Source of the DNA: Tetraselmis striata
Taxonomy: Eukaryota; Chlorophyta; Chlorodendrophyceae; Chlorodendrales; Chlorodendraceae
Assembly (NCBI GenBank): GCA_006384855.1
Contig: VCJN01003112.1
Span: 39,076 to 103,075 of the forward strand
Direction of reading: 5' to 3'
DNA: 64,000 nt
The position numbers and the translations under genes were made by a program. How positions within the stretch are numbered: the first letter of the stretch is position 1; the number at the start of each line of letters is the position of its first letter. The notes beneath the pieces were generated by a model. The model was given only the letters and a program-made list of their open reading frames with translations, did not search any database and was not told the origin of the DNA. This document shows, piece after piece, positions 1 through 12,101 of this stretch.

Positions 1-1638
1 AAAATATACTCTTGATACAGCAAGAGGAAAATCTACTCGTAAAATTGGTGACGCGGTGACGCAGCGAGCATGAATACGGCATGAGATATATTTGCAATGT
101 TTTAAATATCGCAATTTTTTTACGGTCTGATACATGCGACGGTCCCATAAACTTGACAAGTATTTGTATGTTAAAAAAAATTGATAGACGGGGATGCCCT
201 CTACAGCTCCGCATTCATAGTTGCATGAGCTAGCTGCAAAAGGGTACCTCCGTGTCATCGCTACCGGTCAGGTTTATCCTCTGCCTTCTACCACTGTAGC
301 ACTAGTTGTTAACGTCTTTATTAGAGCAAACTAAAGCAAATATTTACCATTTGTTTAAGCTTGTTTAAGCCCTGCTTCCTCGGCCGATGTACGAGTACAA
401 CCGTAGGGTCTGATTCTATTCTTTATTTCTTTAATTCTCTGAGCTCATCTAATTAGCGACTGGCGACTATGCTATCCTTTATCGAGGAAAAATCTTCGAT
501 TTTATTGTAATCTCACACTGGTACCAGCACCATATAAACACAAACGGTCATCTTCGGATAAGCAAGGTTTTTTGACCCCCGCATAGAGGAAAAATGTCGA
601 AAGAAAACTTCCGAATACAGCAAGAATACATCACATACATTTCACACCAGTGTGCAAAACAATTCAGTATTAAAGCCCCGCGGACCGTATTTATTCAAGT
701 GTACGGCATTTATATATTATTTTACTCTATTTGCAACGAGCAATGCATTCGGTTCTACTCTGGATAGGTCTAGCCTGCCATAGGACGAGTGCGGGCGGCA
801 TAATGAATATGACGTTATCAATGCCCTCGGGGCATTGAATGGGGCAACGGTCTAATGGCTATGCCAGACCTACGACTGCAGTTGGCGCCCGCGATTAAGT
901 GCTGCGGCGGCGGATCTGGCCGACCCGGCCTGGACTGGGCGAACTTCACTTTTTTTTAATGATTTGAAATGACTTCTGCCGGAAATGACGACGAATATTA
1001 TCGGCCCGTGCGGATAGTACAGGTATATTAATACTAACCGCTATATCCCGTATACTGTACTGGCTGTACCAGTAGTGTTCCAAAATACCCCGCAAATATC
1101 ATCGCTAAATAGGATATTTGAGACGAATATCGGATATTTTATGCTGCTGATTTCTCGCATGCAGCCATCTTGATACTCGTATACCCGCACTCGTACTCGC
1201 GCGACGGTCGGTCATAATGGCACGTTAGTATTAGCTACCCGGTATTTCATTCGGTAATTCTCTCATAATTCCGCCTCAGCGGCTCCGCCTGTATATCGCG
1301 TTGTGCCTGCACAGGTATCCGCTAGCTCCTGTAAATATTACATTATTCCACGGACGTGAGGGGCGCCGGCATAGGTAAGAGCAAATAAGTAAAAGTGTCA
1401 ATATACCCTGAAGACACCTGCGCTGGTTGTCGCATATTTTTGTGTGCGATGCAGACTTGCCTCTTATGGCTGATATGATACAGCTGATTATTGCCCGTGA
1501 CAGGGCATTGCGCCTCCACTTTTCAATGTTTGAATGGTACAGTTGGGTCATATACCAATATGCCATGCATGGTATGTCGGCTTGTTGGTTACGGGGCCCA
1601 CCCCATGAGTCATCACTGCATCGCGCTGCTTGCCACAG
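1..1638. other. Stretch without a recognisable gene (upstream intron or flank)
   Basis: No exon of the downstream lipase could be found here, and the part of the patatin domain with the nucleophile elbow is absent. The stretch is therefore probably an upstream intron, or flank separating the visible exons from the rest of the gene outside the window. It is AT-rich at first, then mixed. Around 215-245 lies a minus-strand copy of the dispersed tail that ends in CTTTTGCAGCTAGCTCATG, shared with five other places in the window. Confidence 0.4.
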
Positions 1639-4600
1639 GTGTTTTCACGGCCAAACCAAAAGGTGGCAGAGGACGCGTCCTGGAAAGAATCGTTGTACTC
1701 CATGTATAACAGCAGTGCTCAGAGCATGCGCATCGCCATGTACGGCTGCAAACATGACGCGAGCGCCTTTGAAGTACTCCTCAAGGTGCGGCCAGCGCAT
1801 CAAGGCAGGGCAGGCTGGGTGAGCGCGCGTGGGCCTACCCTCTGATGTGGTGCTGCTTCGCCTCGCCCAGGGAACCTGCAACATGACCGAGATTGGAGCG
1901 CTGAGCGATAGCTTCATCGACACCGCAGCTCTGGGCGGGCCCAAGGTCCTCAACCCCGCCTTGTGTACATGTATATAAGGCGTATACCTGTGGTTCGAGT
2001 CACTACAGCTTGATTGAGCATGCAGATGGCGCATGTGGGTGCAGCTGCGGTTGTAGGGCATGCTGCCTGAGGCCCGCTCCCTCTGCCTCAGGTGTTTGTG
2101 GTGTCAACGTTGGTGAGCGTGACGCCAGCCAGCCCCTATCTCTTCCGAAACTACGAGTACCCGCCCGAAGGCAGCCAGCAGCGCGCCGCCATGGGCATTG
2201 AGTTTGGCTCCTCGAAGCATGAGGTGTGGAAGGCGATCCGCGCCTCCTCTGCGGCGCCGTACTACCTGGATGACTTTGCAAGTGGGGACGAGCGCTGGCA
2301 AGATGGCGCCGTTACGGCCAACAACCCCGCGCTTTTATGCATCCGGGTCCGCCCCACCTCCTAGCCTGTACTGCCCTGTCATCTATGCCTGGCTTACGCC
2401 CATTGCGCCTTTCTACCTTTCCCCTGTTGCTGGAGCCTGAGGCTGCGCGCGCTGTACCACACAGGAGGCGCGTGCTCTCTGGCCAGACACGCCCATCGAG
2501 TGCGTGGTGAGCCTGGGGGCAGGGACCGTACCGGCAGTGAAGCGGCCGAAGAGCATGTCGTCCTACCTGGACACCGGCAATGTACTGATCGAGAATGCCT
2601 GCAAGTGAGGGCGGCCCAGGCCCTGGACATGATAACCACATGCCTCACCAGCATGCCGTCTTGGGTGACATACATTCAGGGCCTGGGGTATGCGGGCTAC
2701 CAAAAGTGGAGGGGGGGGGGGGGGGGGGGGGGGCTGAGGGGGGAGTGTGTGTGGATGCACAGTGTGGAACGGGCGGCGGAAGGCCTGGCAGCGCTGTGCC
2801 CCCTCATCCCGGGCATGCAGTACTTCCGCTTCAACCCTGTGGACGAAGCTAACCTCATGGAGCTGGACTCCATCGATCCAGCGGAGCACGAGAAGATTTT
2901 GCACGTTGCGGAGCGCTACATCGACGAGGAGCGCCTGCGCTTCGAGGCGGCCGCCGCGGCGCTCAACTCTGGTCTCGAGGTGCGTAGCAGCCACACGGCG
3001 CGCCCTGGGAGTCAACATAGCTCCAATATCAATTTACGTACCCCGGTACGATGGCTCTAGAAGGCTGCGAACAGACGGAACGGAAGCAGTGACCGTTTCG
3101 ATGCTGCATAGTGTATCAAAAAGCTAGCGGTCCCAATGATACCATGCCCTTCTACCCAATCTACCTCTGATATGTGCCTATGGTCTGCTGCCTTGCAGGG
3201 CATGGAGTGCCGCATCGCTCACGAGGGGCTGGGCATGGCTAAGGGGCTGGTCGTCGTCGAATGCCCACATGCGCAGGCCACCTGCTCCGCTCCGGCTAGC
3301 CACCGAGAGGTGCGCCGCGCTGCAGCATCATGCCTGCCCCTCACTCCCGCAAATGCCCACCTGAGTGCTGTGAGGGATAAGGAGTACGGTTGTGATGTCC
3401 TGATCAGGTTACCAGCATCGAGTTGCTATGCTGGTCCCCCAGCAAGAGGCAGTTATGGTATTAGGTCTGGGGAATCAGGGCGATGAAACCCTGAGTGCAG
3501 GCAACGTTGCTTCCTCCCCTGCTGGCCAGCTTGCCCCCAAGTCTCCCGGAAGAACACCACAAGGTTTCAGAGTTTAGGTTGTGCGTTGTAGACCTAGCTG
3601 TGACTTTACCCCAGCTGACATCCCCTGTGTCACCAGGCCACCGCAGACGTGTGCGCCGCGCAGCCGCGCTTTCTCAAGCGGCTGCAACTCAAGGTGCAAG
3701 AGACAGACCTGCCCCCAGTGCCCAAGCTTGAGGAGCGAGTGCACCGGGGTACCCTCCCCCCCTCCCCGTCCTGTTCGATGCTGTCTCTCACCACCACCGT
3801 GCCCCATCCACATGTGCCAAACACTGGATGCCAGTGAAGCCCCCCCCCCCCCCCCCCCCCCCTCCTCTCCCCTCTTCTCACCCTGCTTCTACCTCCACAG
3901 CGTCCTTTGACTACCGGAGACGAAGCGGCAATGCGCCGGTTGGAGCCAGCCCTGAGGTGTGGTGTGTGATATCCCCCCCCCCCTCCCCCAATGAGTCCAG
4001 ACACTTCAGCCGTCTGACCCCAGCAATAGGCTGTCTGATTGCCTGTCGCTCCGTGTGCACGCTGAGTTGCCATGCTCCGGAACCCTTCTTCATTTCAGGC
4101 TCAGCACGTGTTTCCAGGACTAACTACACTCACAAATCTTCCCAAGTGAGCTCAGCCGCGTGATGCTAGGCCAAGGAGGCCGGGCTGATCTCACCGGCTG
4201 CCGGTGCCCATGCCAGGTGACCAAGCTGATGCAATGCGCACGGCAGTATAGCGGCCAGATGGGCGTGCTCCACCTTGCGCTGCACTCAACGGAGGCCGGC
4301 GCAGTCACTCGCTGGCGGCACAAGGTGGGGAGCTCCGCGCCAGTGGGCCGATCCGGGCCCAGCCACACGGCGCCCAGTGGCGGGGCCTAATCACTGCGTG
4401 CCTATGCGCAGGTGGAGGCAGTCGCGGAGCCGTCACGCGAAGCGGCAGAGATCGCGCAGGCTGTGGGTCTCCCACCAGGGGAGAGCTTGAGCGAGGTATG
4501 CCGACCGGATGCCCAGCTAATGACGGTGAACGTAGAACTCCACTGGATTCGCGCTGTACTGCAGTGGCTTTTCCTTTTAGTTGCGTGGAACTATTCTTGG

Positions 4601-7600
4601 GGACTCAGCTAGTTGTATCTTGGTAAAGGTGGTTTCTGGCCCGGGTGTTGTTTAGGCTGATTTGTGTCAGTGTCAGTGTCAGTGTGGCAGTGTTGAATAC
4701 CATAGTAGCAGCAACAGCCAGCTCGGCATGTGCAGTGCATGCGTGTTTGCGTCACGCGCTCGGCCGGCTGGGCTGCACCACAGGCGTTTGCGGCCGTGGA
4801 CAGCGTGGAGGTGGACGGCCGGCAGCTCATGCTGCTTGGCAAGCAGTCGCAGCGTGTGGAGGGGGAGCTGGTCAGCAGCTACATGCTCCGAACCAGCGTG
4901 CCGGACAGCTTCCTGACGCCCAGTGAGGTGCTGGCGTCGCAGGTGAGGCACGCAGGAAGACTCCATGGCGCTGCTATTATCAGAGCATTCTATCTCGGCC
5001 ACCACTGACCCCTATGACACCCCAACACCCAGAGTAGTAATACTGTTATTGTTTTCGACGCATCATGTATGTCCAAATCCAGTGTGGATCAGCAGTAGTG
5101 TTTCCAGAAACTATGGCTGAACTAGTTGAATGCAGCAGTGCAGCTGTTTTCACCCCTGGGCATGCAAGTCTGACAAGCTGTGACTCTGAGAGTTGGCGAA
5201 TTGGTTATTTGTAGCTGCACCGCCGTGTTTAAAACTCGGTTCATTTTCTTATAATAAGGATTGTGCATTTGTATAACAAGGTTGTATAATAAGGATTGTG
5301 TAATTTAGTATCTATCATGAGCTAAACCCTAATGACATCGATTGTTCGTTCTTTGCCAGCTTTCCAGCAGAATACAGACAGACACATGGAATAGACACAT
5401 AGACAATGTTACGCACTTCCCGCATGTAATCGGGATAGTTCTGGGTGGAACTAAAATAGACCCGCATTTAATTACTTTGGTGGTTTTTGTACTGTGTTTT
5501 AGTGTTCATTCTTATGTTGTTTCACAGAGAATACAGTGGCTCTCATGCCGAGTTTACACCAGGAAAAAAATCACTTGCTTTACTTCTAGACTGCCCAAGT
5601 CCTGTACAGCAAACCCGGTATAGACTGCGCGGGTATGGAAGAATACAACTTTTGCAACACGGGAGACGACTCTCGACCTAGCGGCAAGGAGGATTTGCGA
5701 GTTTCGCCAACAACCCAACGGGGACATCGGGAGGGCCAGAACTCAGGTTGATCAGGGATCGCGTGAGGGTTTCCTCGCTGTATGTGGTTCAGGGGGTTGC
5801 CAAGTCCCAGGGGGTTGCCGATGCGCACGAGCGGTGGGTTGGAGAGGATCGGGGGTTATATCACCGCTGACCCTCTACCAAGCGGTCCCTGATTGCGAAT
5901 CAACCCCCCCCCCCCCCCCCCGCCCCCAACCACCACCACCTCACAAAGCAATGGCTTCCCAGATAGCCAACGATTAAACCTGCTCGACCCCCTACTTCGA
6001 GGAGCCTGCGGGAAAACTTAAGGGAGATATTGTTGTTTCCGTGGCGATGTCGGCGGAAATATGGAATGGCGAAAATAGCGACGACTACAAATCTACAATC
6101 CTCATAGCTTGTAGTTAGTGCTCATACAGTACCAGCTCTACTGCTACAAGGTACCACTACAAGGAACAACTTATAATATTAAGTTGTAAACAAGCCAGCA
6201 CTGAAAATACACACTCATTCCGCCTGACACTTCCTGACTCGTTAAAAAAAATACCGGGCGGGCGAAATCCTATGTAAGAAGTAGTTGCTACAACAGGGAG
6301 TGTGCAGCATTTTTTGCACATATATGATATATATCTATTATCTATTATCTATATACATGATATATTTCTATTAGATAAAAAATTATCTCTATATATTTTC
6401 ATATTTTGTATACAACGCATATAACTATGTGTGTTAATCATCTTTTTATATATGTTATGCATATTTATATGTACATATGTAGTATTCACATTGCCAGTCC
6501 CGTTTTGCCAAAGGAGCGTGTGACATTATTACAAGGCACCCGCCACGCTAATTAAAAAGAGTTAGGTGAGGTGGGAAGCGTGCGAGCATAAGCGCCAGTA
6601 GCGACTACAGCAAAAGGAATGAGAGCAGTGGCACCTCGAGCACCACTTACGTAGTGCTGGAAGCTCGGGACTGTGCGCTCGGGATTACGTGCTGGATGAC
6701 GTAGTGCTGGAAGCTCGGGACTGTGCGGTCGGGAGCTGTCGAAGGTCAGCTGGCACAGCTGCCAGCCGCCGCCACTCTAGAAACTTCAAGAAAGTCCGGC
6801 GCGTCGTGTTATGTAGCAGATTTTAGGGTTTAAAACCCTTAACCCTTAACGTTGCTAAGGATTAGCAGCGACAGCTGGCAGAAAAGTTTTAAATTCAAGT
6901 TCCCGCGCCACTGGCTGAATAACCCCAGTTAAGTGCTGAACAATGACATACATACATACATACATACATACAGAAGTAGGCCGTACTACTGTAGGAGTAC
7001 TCGCGGTAGTCGCCGACTAATGACGACTCGTGGCACGGCGTAGGATACTCGCAGCAGGCGCGGTACTGATCGGAGTAGTGGCGCAGCACGATGATGCTGA
7101 GTCGTGGTATCAGCAGGGTGAGTCGTACGATGAGTGTAGTATTAGTATCTACTGCTGAGTTGAGTAGCTATCCCCATACGGTCTGGCGCAACTCATGCGC
7201 TGGGTACAGGTAGTATATGCGGTGCCGCCGATGCAGCGCATGCTGGCAGGTACATGTACTGTAGTTTAGGTAGAACACCATTACAGCAGGCCTGCTGGTA
7301 CAGGTAGTGTTTACCCGTACGTCCGTACCGTAGTAGTACGATATGTAGCTACGATATGTAGCGGCTTCGGCGGGATATCGATATTTTCTTTCTCCCGCCC
7401 CCGGGACAGTACAGACACCAGTGAAACCCTTGCAGCGTCCCTAAGACGGCCGTTCCAGGCAGCGATCCAGTCACGGAAAGCCTTGGGTACCTGTAGGCGA
7501 CGCTCCGACACAGTATGTCGTCATCAAGCGAATTGCCGGAGCATTCTGCAAAACCAACTGGAGGCTAGTGACAGAAGTTCCAACACTGTTGGATCACCGT

Positions 7601-10600
7601 CCATAAAGCGCTGCCATCAAAATACCCGGCAGTATACTGATATATGTGTACTTATTTGCGACTATTGAATGATAATATATACCGCTACCGCTATAGTACT
7701 GATGTAAAAAATGGATTATACACCGCTATACTCTACAGTATAGTAGCTCTACTTCGAAGTCTTCCGTGTGCTCCATCATTTCATATGGTCAATTTGGATT
7801 CCGCATCCTCCTCTGTTGCTGCTTCCACTTTATATTTCGCAGTTGCTCCTGTAGTGGACATTTTCTATTGCCGTTTCGGGTGAATTTCCTGGTCGCCTTT
7901 TGCAGCTATTGTCTTCTAGTAGGATTAAAGGGCGGCCGGGCAGCAGGGCAGGTAGGGCTCTTCTGGTCGCGCCGGCACCCCCCGTATAGGGTACCAGGCA
8001 CGCGACGGCACCCGTAGTCGCTACCAGTACCACAGTACCTCCTACCGTAGGGCAGGAGTAGACTCTCTACTGTGTATATAGACTGTATAGACTCTAGGGT
8101 ATATTAAGGATTGCCCTATCCGTGTGATCCTTATATCTGTACCCTGTAGTAACCATTTATTACACTCGCTGCTACGGGTGCCTGCGCGCGGCTCTAAGAA
8201 TGAATAAGGTGTGTGTAAAAGAGGCTTTTTGGGGGTCGCCAGGCAAACCCCTGAAAGTTCATGATTTATCAAAAAAGGCGGGGCTTTTTTTCTTGGTGGT
8301 GAACTTCCTAGCGGTGCGCCGCCCGGGCGCCGCCCGTATATTATTGGGTACATGAGCTGGCTGCAAAAGGCGACACCGGAGAAGTGACAGAATAGCCCGT
8401 GTAGATCCTTACTACGGATACTGGACTACTGGTCGCATCTACGGCACCGGTATCATGTACTGACGGTAAGGATTAGTCCTGCTGCTGCTGATCATACGAA
8501 TCTCAGCGCGTTCCGCCACCGACTACCGACTACACCTGTATTATTGTACCCCCCTGCTGGCGTCCATGTATCCTCGTATACACGGCGATTCTAGGTGTCA
8601 ATTACAAAAAGGCCAGTAACTTGATAAAAGGTCGTACTGGTGTGAATTACTAAACGGGCAGTAACAAATCCACCTACTACAAAAGGTCGTACCAGTGCTA
8701 TGTGTATCATTTTCTTATGATTTTTTGCTGGATTTCTGTATGGATTTCTTGAATGTTGACTACAGATAAGGATAGTAAAAGAACAACCCAACTACCTTTT
8801 CCCCGGAGTGAGAAAGAAAGACCCAACCTTTCACAAGGAACGTCTGGTCTGCCGTAAAATGCCAGGTCTGGTTACATATTGGGCGGATAATCAGGAATTT
8901 GCAGACAAACAAGCCCACGAAGAGGGGGGATGGGCAAGCTGTGGTGCGGTCGATTGATGGAGCTACAGTAAAGGAGAGTGGACCAGCCGGCCGCCATGGA
9001 GGCAGGGGGTGGTCATGACCGGCCCCCGTAAACTTGCGTCCTCCAGGCCCGGGCCAAGGCCACAGTGAGAGAAACCACATCAACTATAGTTTAGAACAAC
9101 ATTTCACAAGGAGCGTCTGGTTTGCCGACTAGACAATGCTTGGCGCAGCAGGTCAATGGCGGGGGCCAGGGGCAAAAATGTGGAAGGCAACGACATTCCA
9201 CCGAGGCGTGCCAATGGGAATGCGGTCGCCAGTGCGGCCTGGAAGGAAGAGGTCGCGCACGAGCGCGTGTCGGAGTACATCACTGAGAGGAGCTGGTACC
9301 GAGCTTTATAAGACAAGTAGGGAACAATGTCGATGGAATTCCATGCAAGGGGGTTACACCAGTTACGTTCGAAGCGCCATGCGGCGTCGAAGAGGCGCAA
9401 GGCGTCGACGGCTTCGCACCGCTGATCATGCGAGCGGGCGTTGGAGCGGGGCAGGAGGGCGTTTCTTGGACAAAATCGTGCTCACCTTCATGATCGTGAT
9501 CCATATCACAGTGCAAGTCATGGATGAATCACGGGGGATGGTGGTAATGTAGTAGTATATGTCGTCCGGGGGGTAGCCGTCGTACTTCACACAGGTGAGG
9601 TGATACTTGAGGAGCATGTCGGGCTTCTCAGTCTTGGGGATGCAAACCCAGTGACTCAGTGAGGCAACAGGGTTTGCGCGGGACGTCGCGAAGCGCTCGA
9701 TGGTACATGCGCCTCTCTCAGCAGAGAGCGAGGCTAATCAACGCGGATCGAACCGCCAGTCGTCGCAGTCTATCTTGAGACTGCGGAGGTCATCCCAGGT
9801 ATTCGTAGCAAAATGGATGTAGCGCACAGAAAGGGTAATGCCTTGCGTGTCCATGAGGTGCCATGTTTTGTGCAACTCAGCCATGAGGCGCGGGGACCGA
9901 GAGGTGAGGCTGGTGAGGACGCCAACAACCGCTTGCTTACCCTCGTGCAAGCGGATGTGACAATTGCGGAGCATGAGGAAGGACGCAACAGCCAGACGGA
10001 CGGCTTTGAGCTCTTTCAGGGCAATGTGCGCAGAGCAATCATCGTCGTACCAAAAACCCCGAGCCTCGCGGTGTTCGGTCAGAACGGCGCCCCAACTGTA
10101 CGACAAACTGTACGAACGGCGACAACTGTTGACGTGCAAGTAACCAGTTTCGACAGATCGGTTAGTGGGGCGGCCGTTGTGTTTGTTGGGCACGCCCACC
10201 CACGTTGAATGTCACATTCGAGCTGACGGGTGATCTTGACGTGGCCGGACCAAGAGTGCACGCGCGCTACGGGCGCCGCACCCGGGCTACCCCGTGAAGT
10301 GAGAGAAACCACATGAACTAGTTTAGAACATAGTGGTGGGATTGGTTACACGGGGAAGAGCCGACGTCGGAAGACAACGTGTACCTACTGGCAGGCGAAA
10401 CGATCATAAGGACATCACAAAGTTCGCTTGCAACCATGTCTGGGAGCGAAAATGTATGTTTGGCCGGTTTTAATTTCCCGTTGCAGCGACTCGACGTGCA
10501 ATTTCTTATTGGATATATTTAGCTCCCAGTTTCACCGAGTCAGTTTGCAATTTCTTATTGAATTATACCGGTACATGTCATAGGCTTTAGCGACCACTCT

Positions 10601-12101
10601 TCCGGCGCTACTCAGTAGTTATATAAAATAGAGGACTTCCATGCTTGGGAAATTGAATATAAATGGAAGTCTTCGTAGAGCGTAGTGGGCAGCTCAGACC
10701 TCCGTTTTGCTCGGGGTGGCGTGCATGTGGTCGCACAACAATCTAGTTTATTCATTTACACTGTGAAGACCTGGCAAAGGGATACACGCGGGATGAATTA
10801 GTGGACGGACCTTTTTTATCTATAAGAAAATAATCACAGTCGGATTGTTTTTCTAGCCTTGAGCAACATGTACTCTATGTAGTCCCCCTATGTAATTCTT
10901 ACTCTGCAGATGGTCGTGCGGCCCGATTATTTATGATACGATTGGTATGAGTATGATACAGTTCATATGTGACAATTGTCCGTGTTGTCACAAATACGTG
11001 TTTTCCGCATATCCATGCTACTTTGTGACTACGTGTTGGATAATCGCCGCAATTCCGATTACCTCTGGGGATAACCCACCCGCCACTGACCACTGTTGCC
11101 AAGTGCGTGTGGGGTGGGGGGGGGGGGGGGGGGGGCTTGTGGTGCCCAGCCTGCCCCGCCAGTATATACCGCGCAGAGCCCTTCTTAGAAGGATTGTTTT
11201 ATATGTAGCGTTATGTATCCGGTATTTTGACACGTGCCATAGATGGATAGAATTCATGTACTTCAAGATGAGATGTAAGTATGGTGCCTTGAGCAGTCAC
11301 GTGTGGCAGGTAATTTTCCAGCACCTAAATTGTGACATTCCAAATCTCATGTGCTCATCCATTGATATTGGGTTGTAGCATCCAGCTGCAATTATTCCCT
11401 CCGAACCTTTTGTTGTCAGGGGCAAGGTGATTTGAGTCATCTCTGGAGTCTCCCAAGTGTCGCCTCTTCTTTGGCTGCGTGGGGGGAACTGAGTCAGCCG
11501 GTGGTACGACAGGTGGCGTGGCGTGGCCAGCTGGTGGTGCTGTCGGCGCCGGTGGCAGGTGATGTGGTGGAGGCCATGCTCGAAAGCCGCGCCAAGGCGG
11601 TGCTCGCCCCTGCGTACCCCTTGCACGCACAGGACCCAGACGGTGAGCAGTGCTGCACGACACGCACTTCACCCTTGTGTGCCCGCGCTGTATAGCGACA
11701 AGTGTTGCTTGTGCATAGCAGATAGAAGAAAGTCTCGGTGAGGGACTAAGGGAATATGCATAAGTATACGTATGTGTGTGCTCCTTTCGAATGCCGTCCA
11801 TTCTCTTGGTGCTCCTACGGATGCCTGCAGAATCTGTCGCCCCCGTCTCTCATTGTTACCTCTCCCGTAGCCCCGCTGTCCCCGTTTCACTCCACCTTGA
11901 GTGTGCGGTGAGCCCTCATGCTGTGCTCGGGATGCTGCAGAAGCGGCTTCCTTCTTCCAGGCGTTTTACGCCGCGCTCTACAAGGGCCACACCCTCCTGC
12001 GCTCTCTCCGCCTGGCGGAAGGCACTGTCCCAGCCCTCAGGGACGCCTTCACGCTGAACCACATGCAGGTGACGGCAACATGCCCAAACAGCAATTCATA
12101 G
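1639..12101 (+). CDS. Patatin-domain phospholipase/galactolipase, plant pPLA-I type (5' partial)
   Basis: Membrane-lipid acyl hydrolase resembling Arabidopsis At1g61850 (pPLA-I), known to act on phospho- and galactolipids. Exons placed by GT/AG and phase: 1639-1785, 1871-1945, 2092-2346, 2465-2604, 2763-2979, 3199-3309, 3637-3693 (or to 3748), 3901-3956, 4099 or 4118-4145, 4217-4324, 4412-4495, 4784-4942, 11513-11642, 11941-12101. Visible patatin motifs are KVFVVSTLVSV, LFRNYEYPPEG, IRASSAAPYYLDDF, WQDGAVTANNPA (the DG holds the catalytic Asp), LWPDTPIECVVSLGAG and YFRFNPVDE. The nucleophile motif GxSxG and the N-terminal half lie upstream of the window. After the patatin domain come the family's C-terminal segments: LVVVECPHA, QMGVLHLALHS, SYMLRTSVPDSFLTP, then across a 6.6-kb intron AWRGQLVVLSAP, SRAKAVLAP and the ending TATCPNSNS with a TAG stop at 12099. 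The identification is strong; only the exons between 3637 and 4145 are unsettled. Confidence 0.85.
2711..2733 (+). repeat. G23 homopolymer in a lipase intron
   Basis: Pure G run inside the 158-bp intron between the exons ending at 2604 and starting at 2763. It is one of about fifteen pure G or C runs of 18 or more bases in the window. Its length is likely unreliable in any assembly. Confidence 0.95.
3637..4145 (+). other. Lipase exons with unsettled phase
   Basis: Two splicing models fit. In the first, exon 3637-3748 ends in phase 1 and joins 3901-3956 read as ASFDYRRRSGNAP, but the next exon then does not meet the frame required at 4217. In the second, exon 3637-3693 (ending KRLQLK) joins 3901-3956 read as RPLTTGDEAAMRRLEPAL and then 4118-4145 (TNYTHKSSQ), which enters the 4217 exon in frame. 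I prefer the second because all phases close. The acceptor at 3900 sits directly after a C23 run followed by a CT-rich tract. Confidence 0.5.
3840..3862 (+). repeat. C23 homopolymer next to a splice acceptor
   Basis: The C run merges into a CT-rich tract and the CAG acceptor at 3898-3900, so it may form part of the polypyrimidine tract of this intron. Confidence 0.9.
6826..6850. repeat. Short interstitial telomere-like motif
   Basis: TTTTAGGGTTTAAAACCC followed by TTAACCC places one plant-type telomere unit against inverted AACCC units. It is only a few units long, so it may be chance. Confidence 0.35.
6940..6975. repeat. CATA microsatellite
   Basis: About six tandem copies of CATA/TACA lie in the large lipase intron. 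Confidence 0.85.
7388..7450 (+). repeat. Dispersed repeat D, copy 1
   Basis: It shares CTCCCGCCCCCGGGACAG, then CACCAGTGAAACCCTTGCAG and the following GCGTC...GACGGCC with 44990-45052 in the same orientation. Copy number and element type are unknown. Confidence 0.6.
7793..7913 (+). mobile_element. 3'-end fragment of a non-LTR element
   Basis: This stretch aligns by eye with 42312-42412, which lies just downstream of the C-terminal coding part of the non-LTR element at 28-42 kb. Shared pieces are TTCCGCA, GCTTCCAC, TTGT/CTGTAGTGGAC and the end CTTTTGCAGCTA. It is probably a 5'-truncated copy, as is usual for target-primed insertion. Confidence 0.5.
8348..8372 (-). mobile_element. Non-LTR tail copy
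   Basis: The reverse complement reads GTCGCCTTTTGCAGCCAGC followed by TCATGTA, the same terminal sequence as the tails near 230, 16630 and 25890. Confidence 0.45.
8826..9110 (-). repeat. Dispersed repeat C, copy in the lipase intron
   Basis: On the minus strand it begins with CTTGTGAAATGTTCTAAAC, runs through GATGTGGTTTCTCTCAC, CTCCATC and GCACCACAG, and ends with TTCCTTGTGAAAGG. The same order of blocks occurs at 23605-23830 and 24075-24378. The CCTTGTGAAA word at both ends forms a short direct repeat. This copy directly follows the DIRS-like fragment and may be its terminal repeat. Confidence 0.6.
9120..10199 (-). pseudogene. Decayed DIRS-like RNase H and downstream pol region
   Basis: The minus-strand frame at 9738-10199 carries an RNase H-like domain of the DIRS type: WGAVLTEHREARGFW, ELKAVRLAVASFLML, LHEGKQAVVGVLTSLTSRSP and VRYIHFATNTWDDL. 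A TGA stop follows FDPR. The next domain continues in other frames with TIERFAT, then FDAAWRFERNWCNPLAW and VRDLFLPGRTGD, the order expected after RNase H in DIRS-type elements. No reverse-transcriptase palm or tyrosine recombinase is visible. Repeat C lies on both sides (9066-9110 and 10296-10336). Several stops and frame changes make it a dead fragment. Confidence 0.65.
10296..10336 (-). repeat. Repeat C start, 5' side of the DIRS-like fragment
   Basis: The reverse complement reads GTTCTAAACTAGTTCATGTG followed by GTTTCTCTCAC, the same as the start of repeat C at 9066-9110. The DIRS-like remnant is thus bracketed by the same sequence in the same orientation, like split direct repeats or a solo terminal unit. 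Confidence 0.5.
11116..11135 (+). repeat. G20 homopolymer
   Basis: Pure G run near the 3' end of the large lipase intron. Confidence 0.9.

Larger units (their letters stand above)
4943..11512 (+). other. 6.6-kb lipase intron filled with repeat remnants
   Basis: The donor (CAG|GTGAGG) follows EVLASQ and the acceptor (GACAG) precedes VAWRGQ. Both sides are phase 0, and the join restores the spacing expected in the pPLA-I family. The other introns of this gene are about 85-330 bp. Inside are: a C18 run (5904-5921); a 35-bp direct repeat at about 6650 and 6698; a telomere-like motif (6826-6850); a CATA microsatellite (about 6945-6972); a repeat shared with 45.0 kb (7388-7450); non-LTR tail copies (7793-7913 plus, 8348-8372 minus); a DIRS-like fragment with associated repeats (8826-10336 minus); and a G20 run (11116-11135). 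Confidence 0.75.

Noticed and set aside
1980..2010. TTCGAGTC resembling a tRNA T-loop
   Set aside because: The flanking bases do not form a T-stem and no acceptor or anticodon arm can be placed around it; the site is inside a lipase intron.
2500..3060. 186-codon frame as a separate gene
   Set aside because: It joins two lipase exons by reading through an intron with a G23 run; only the 2763-2979 part is real exon.
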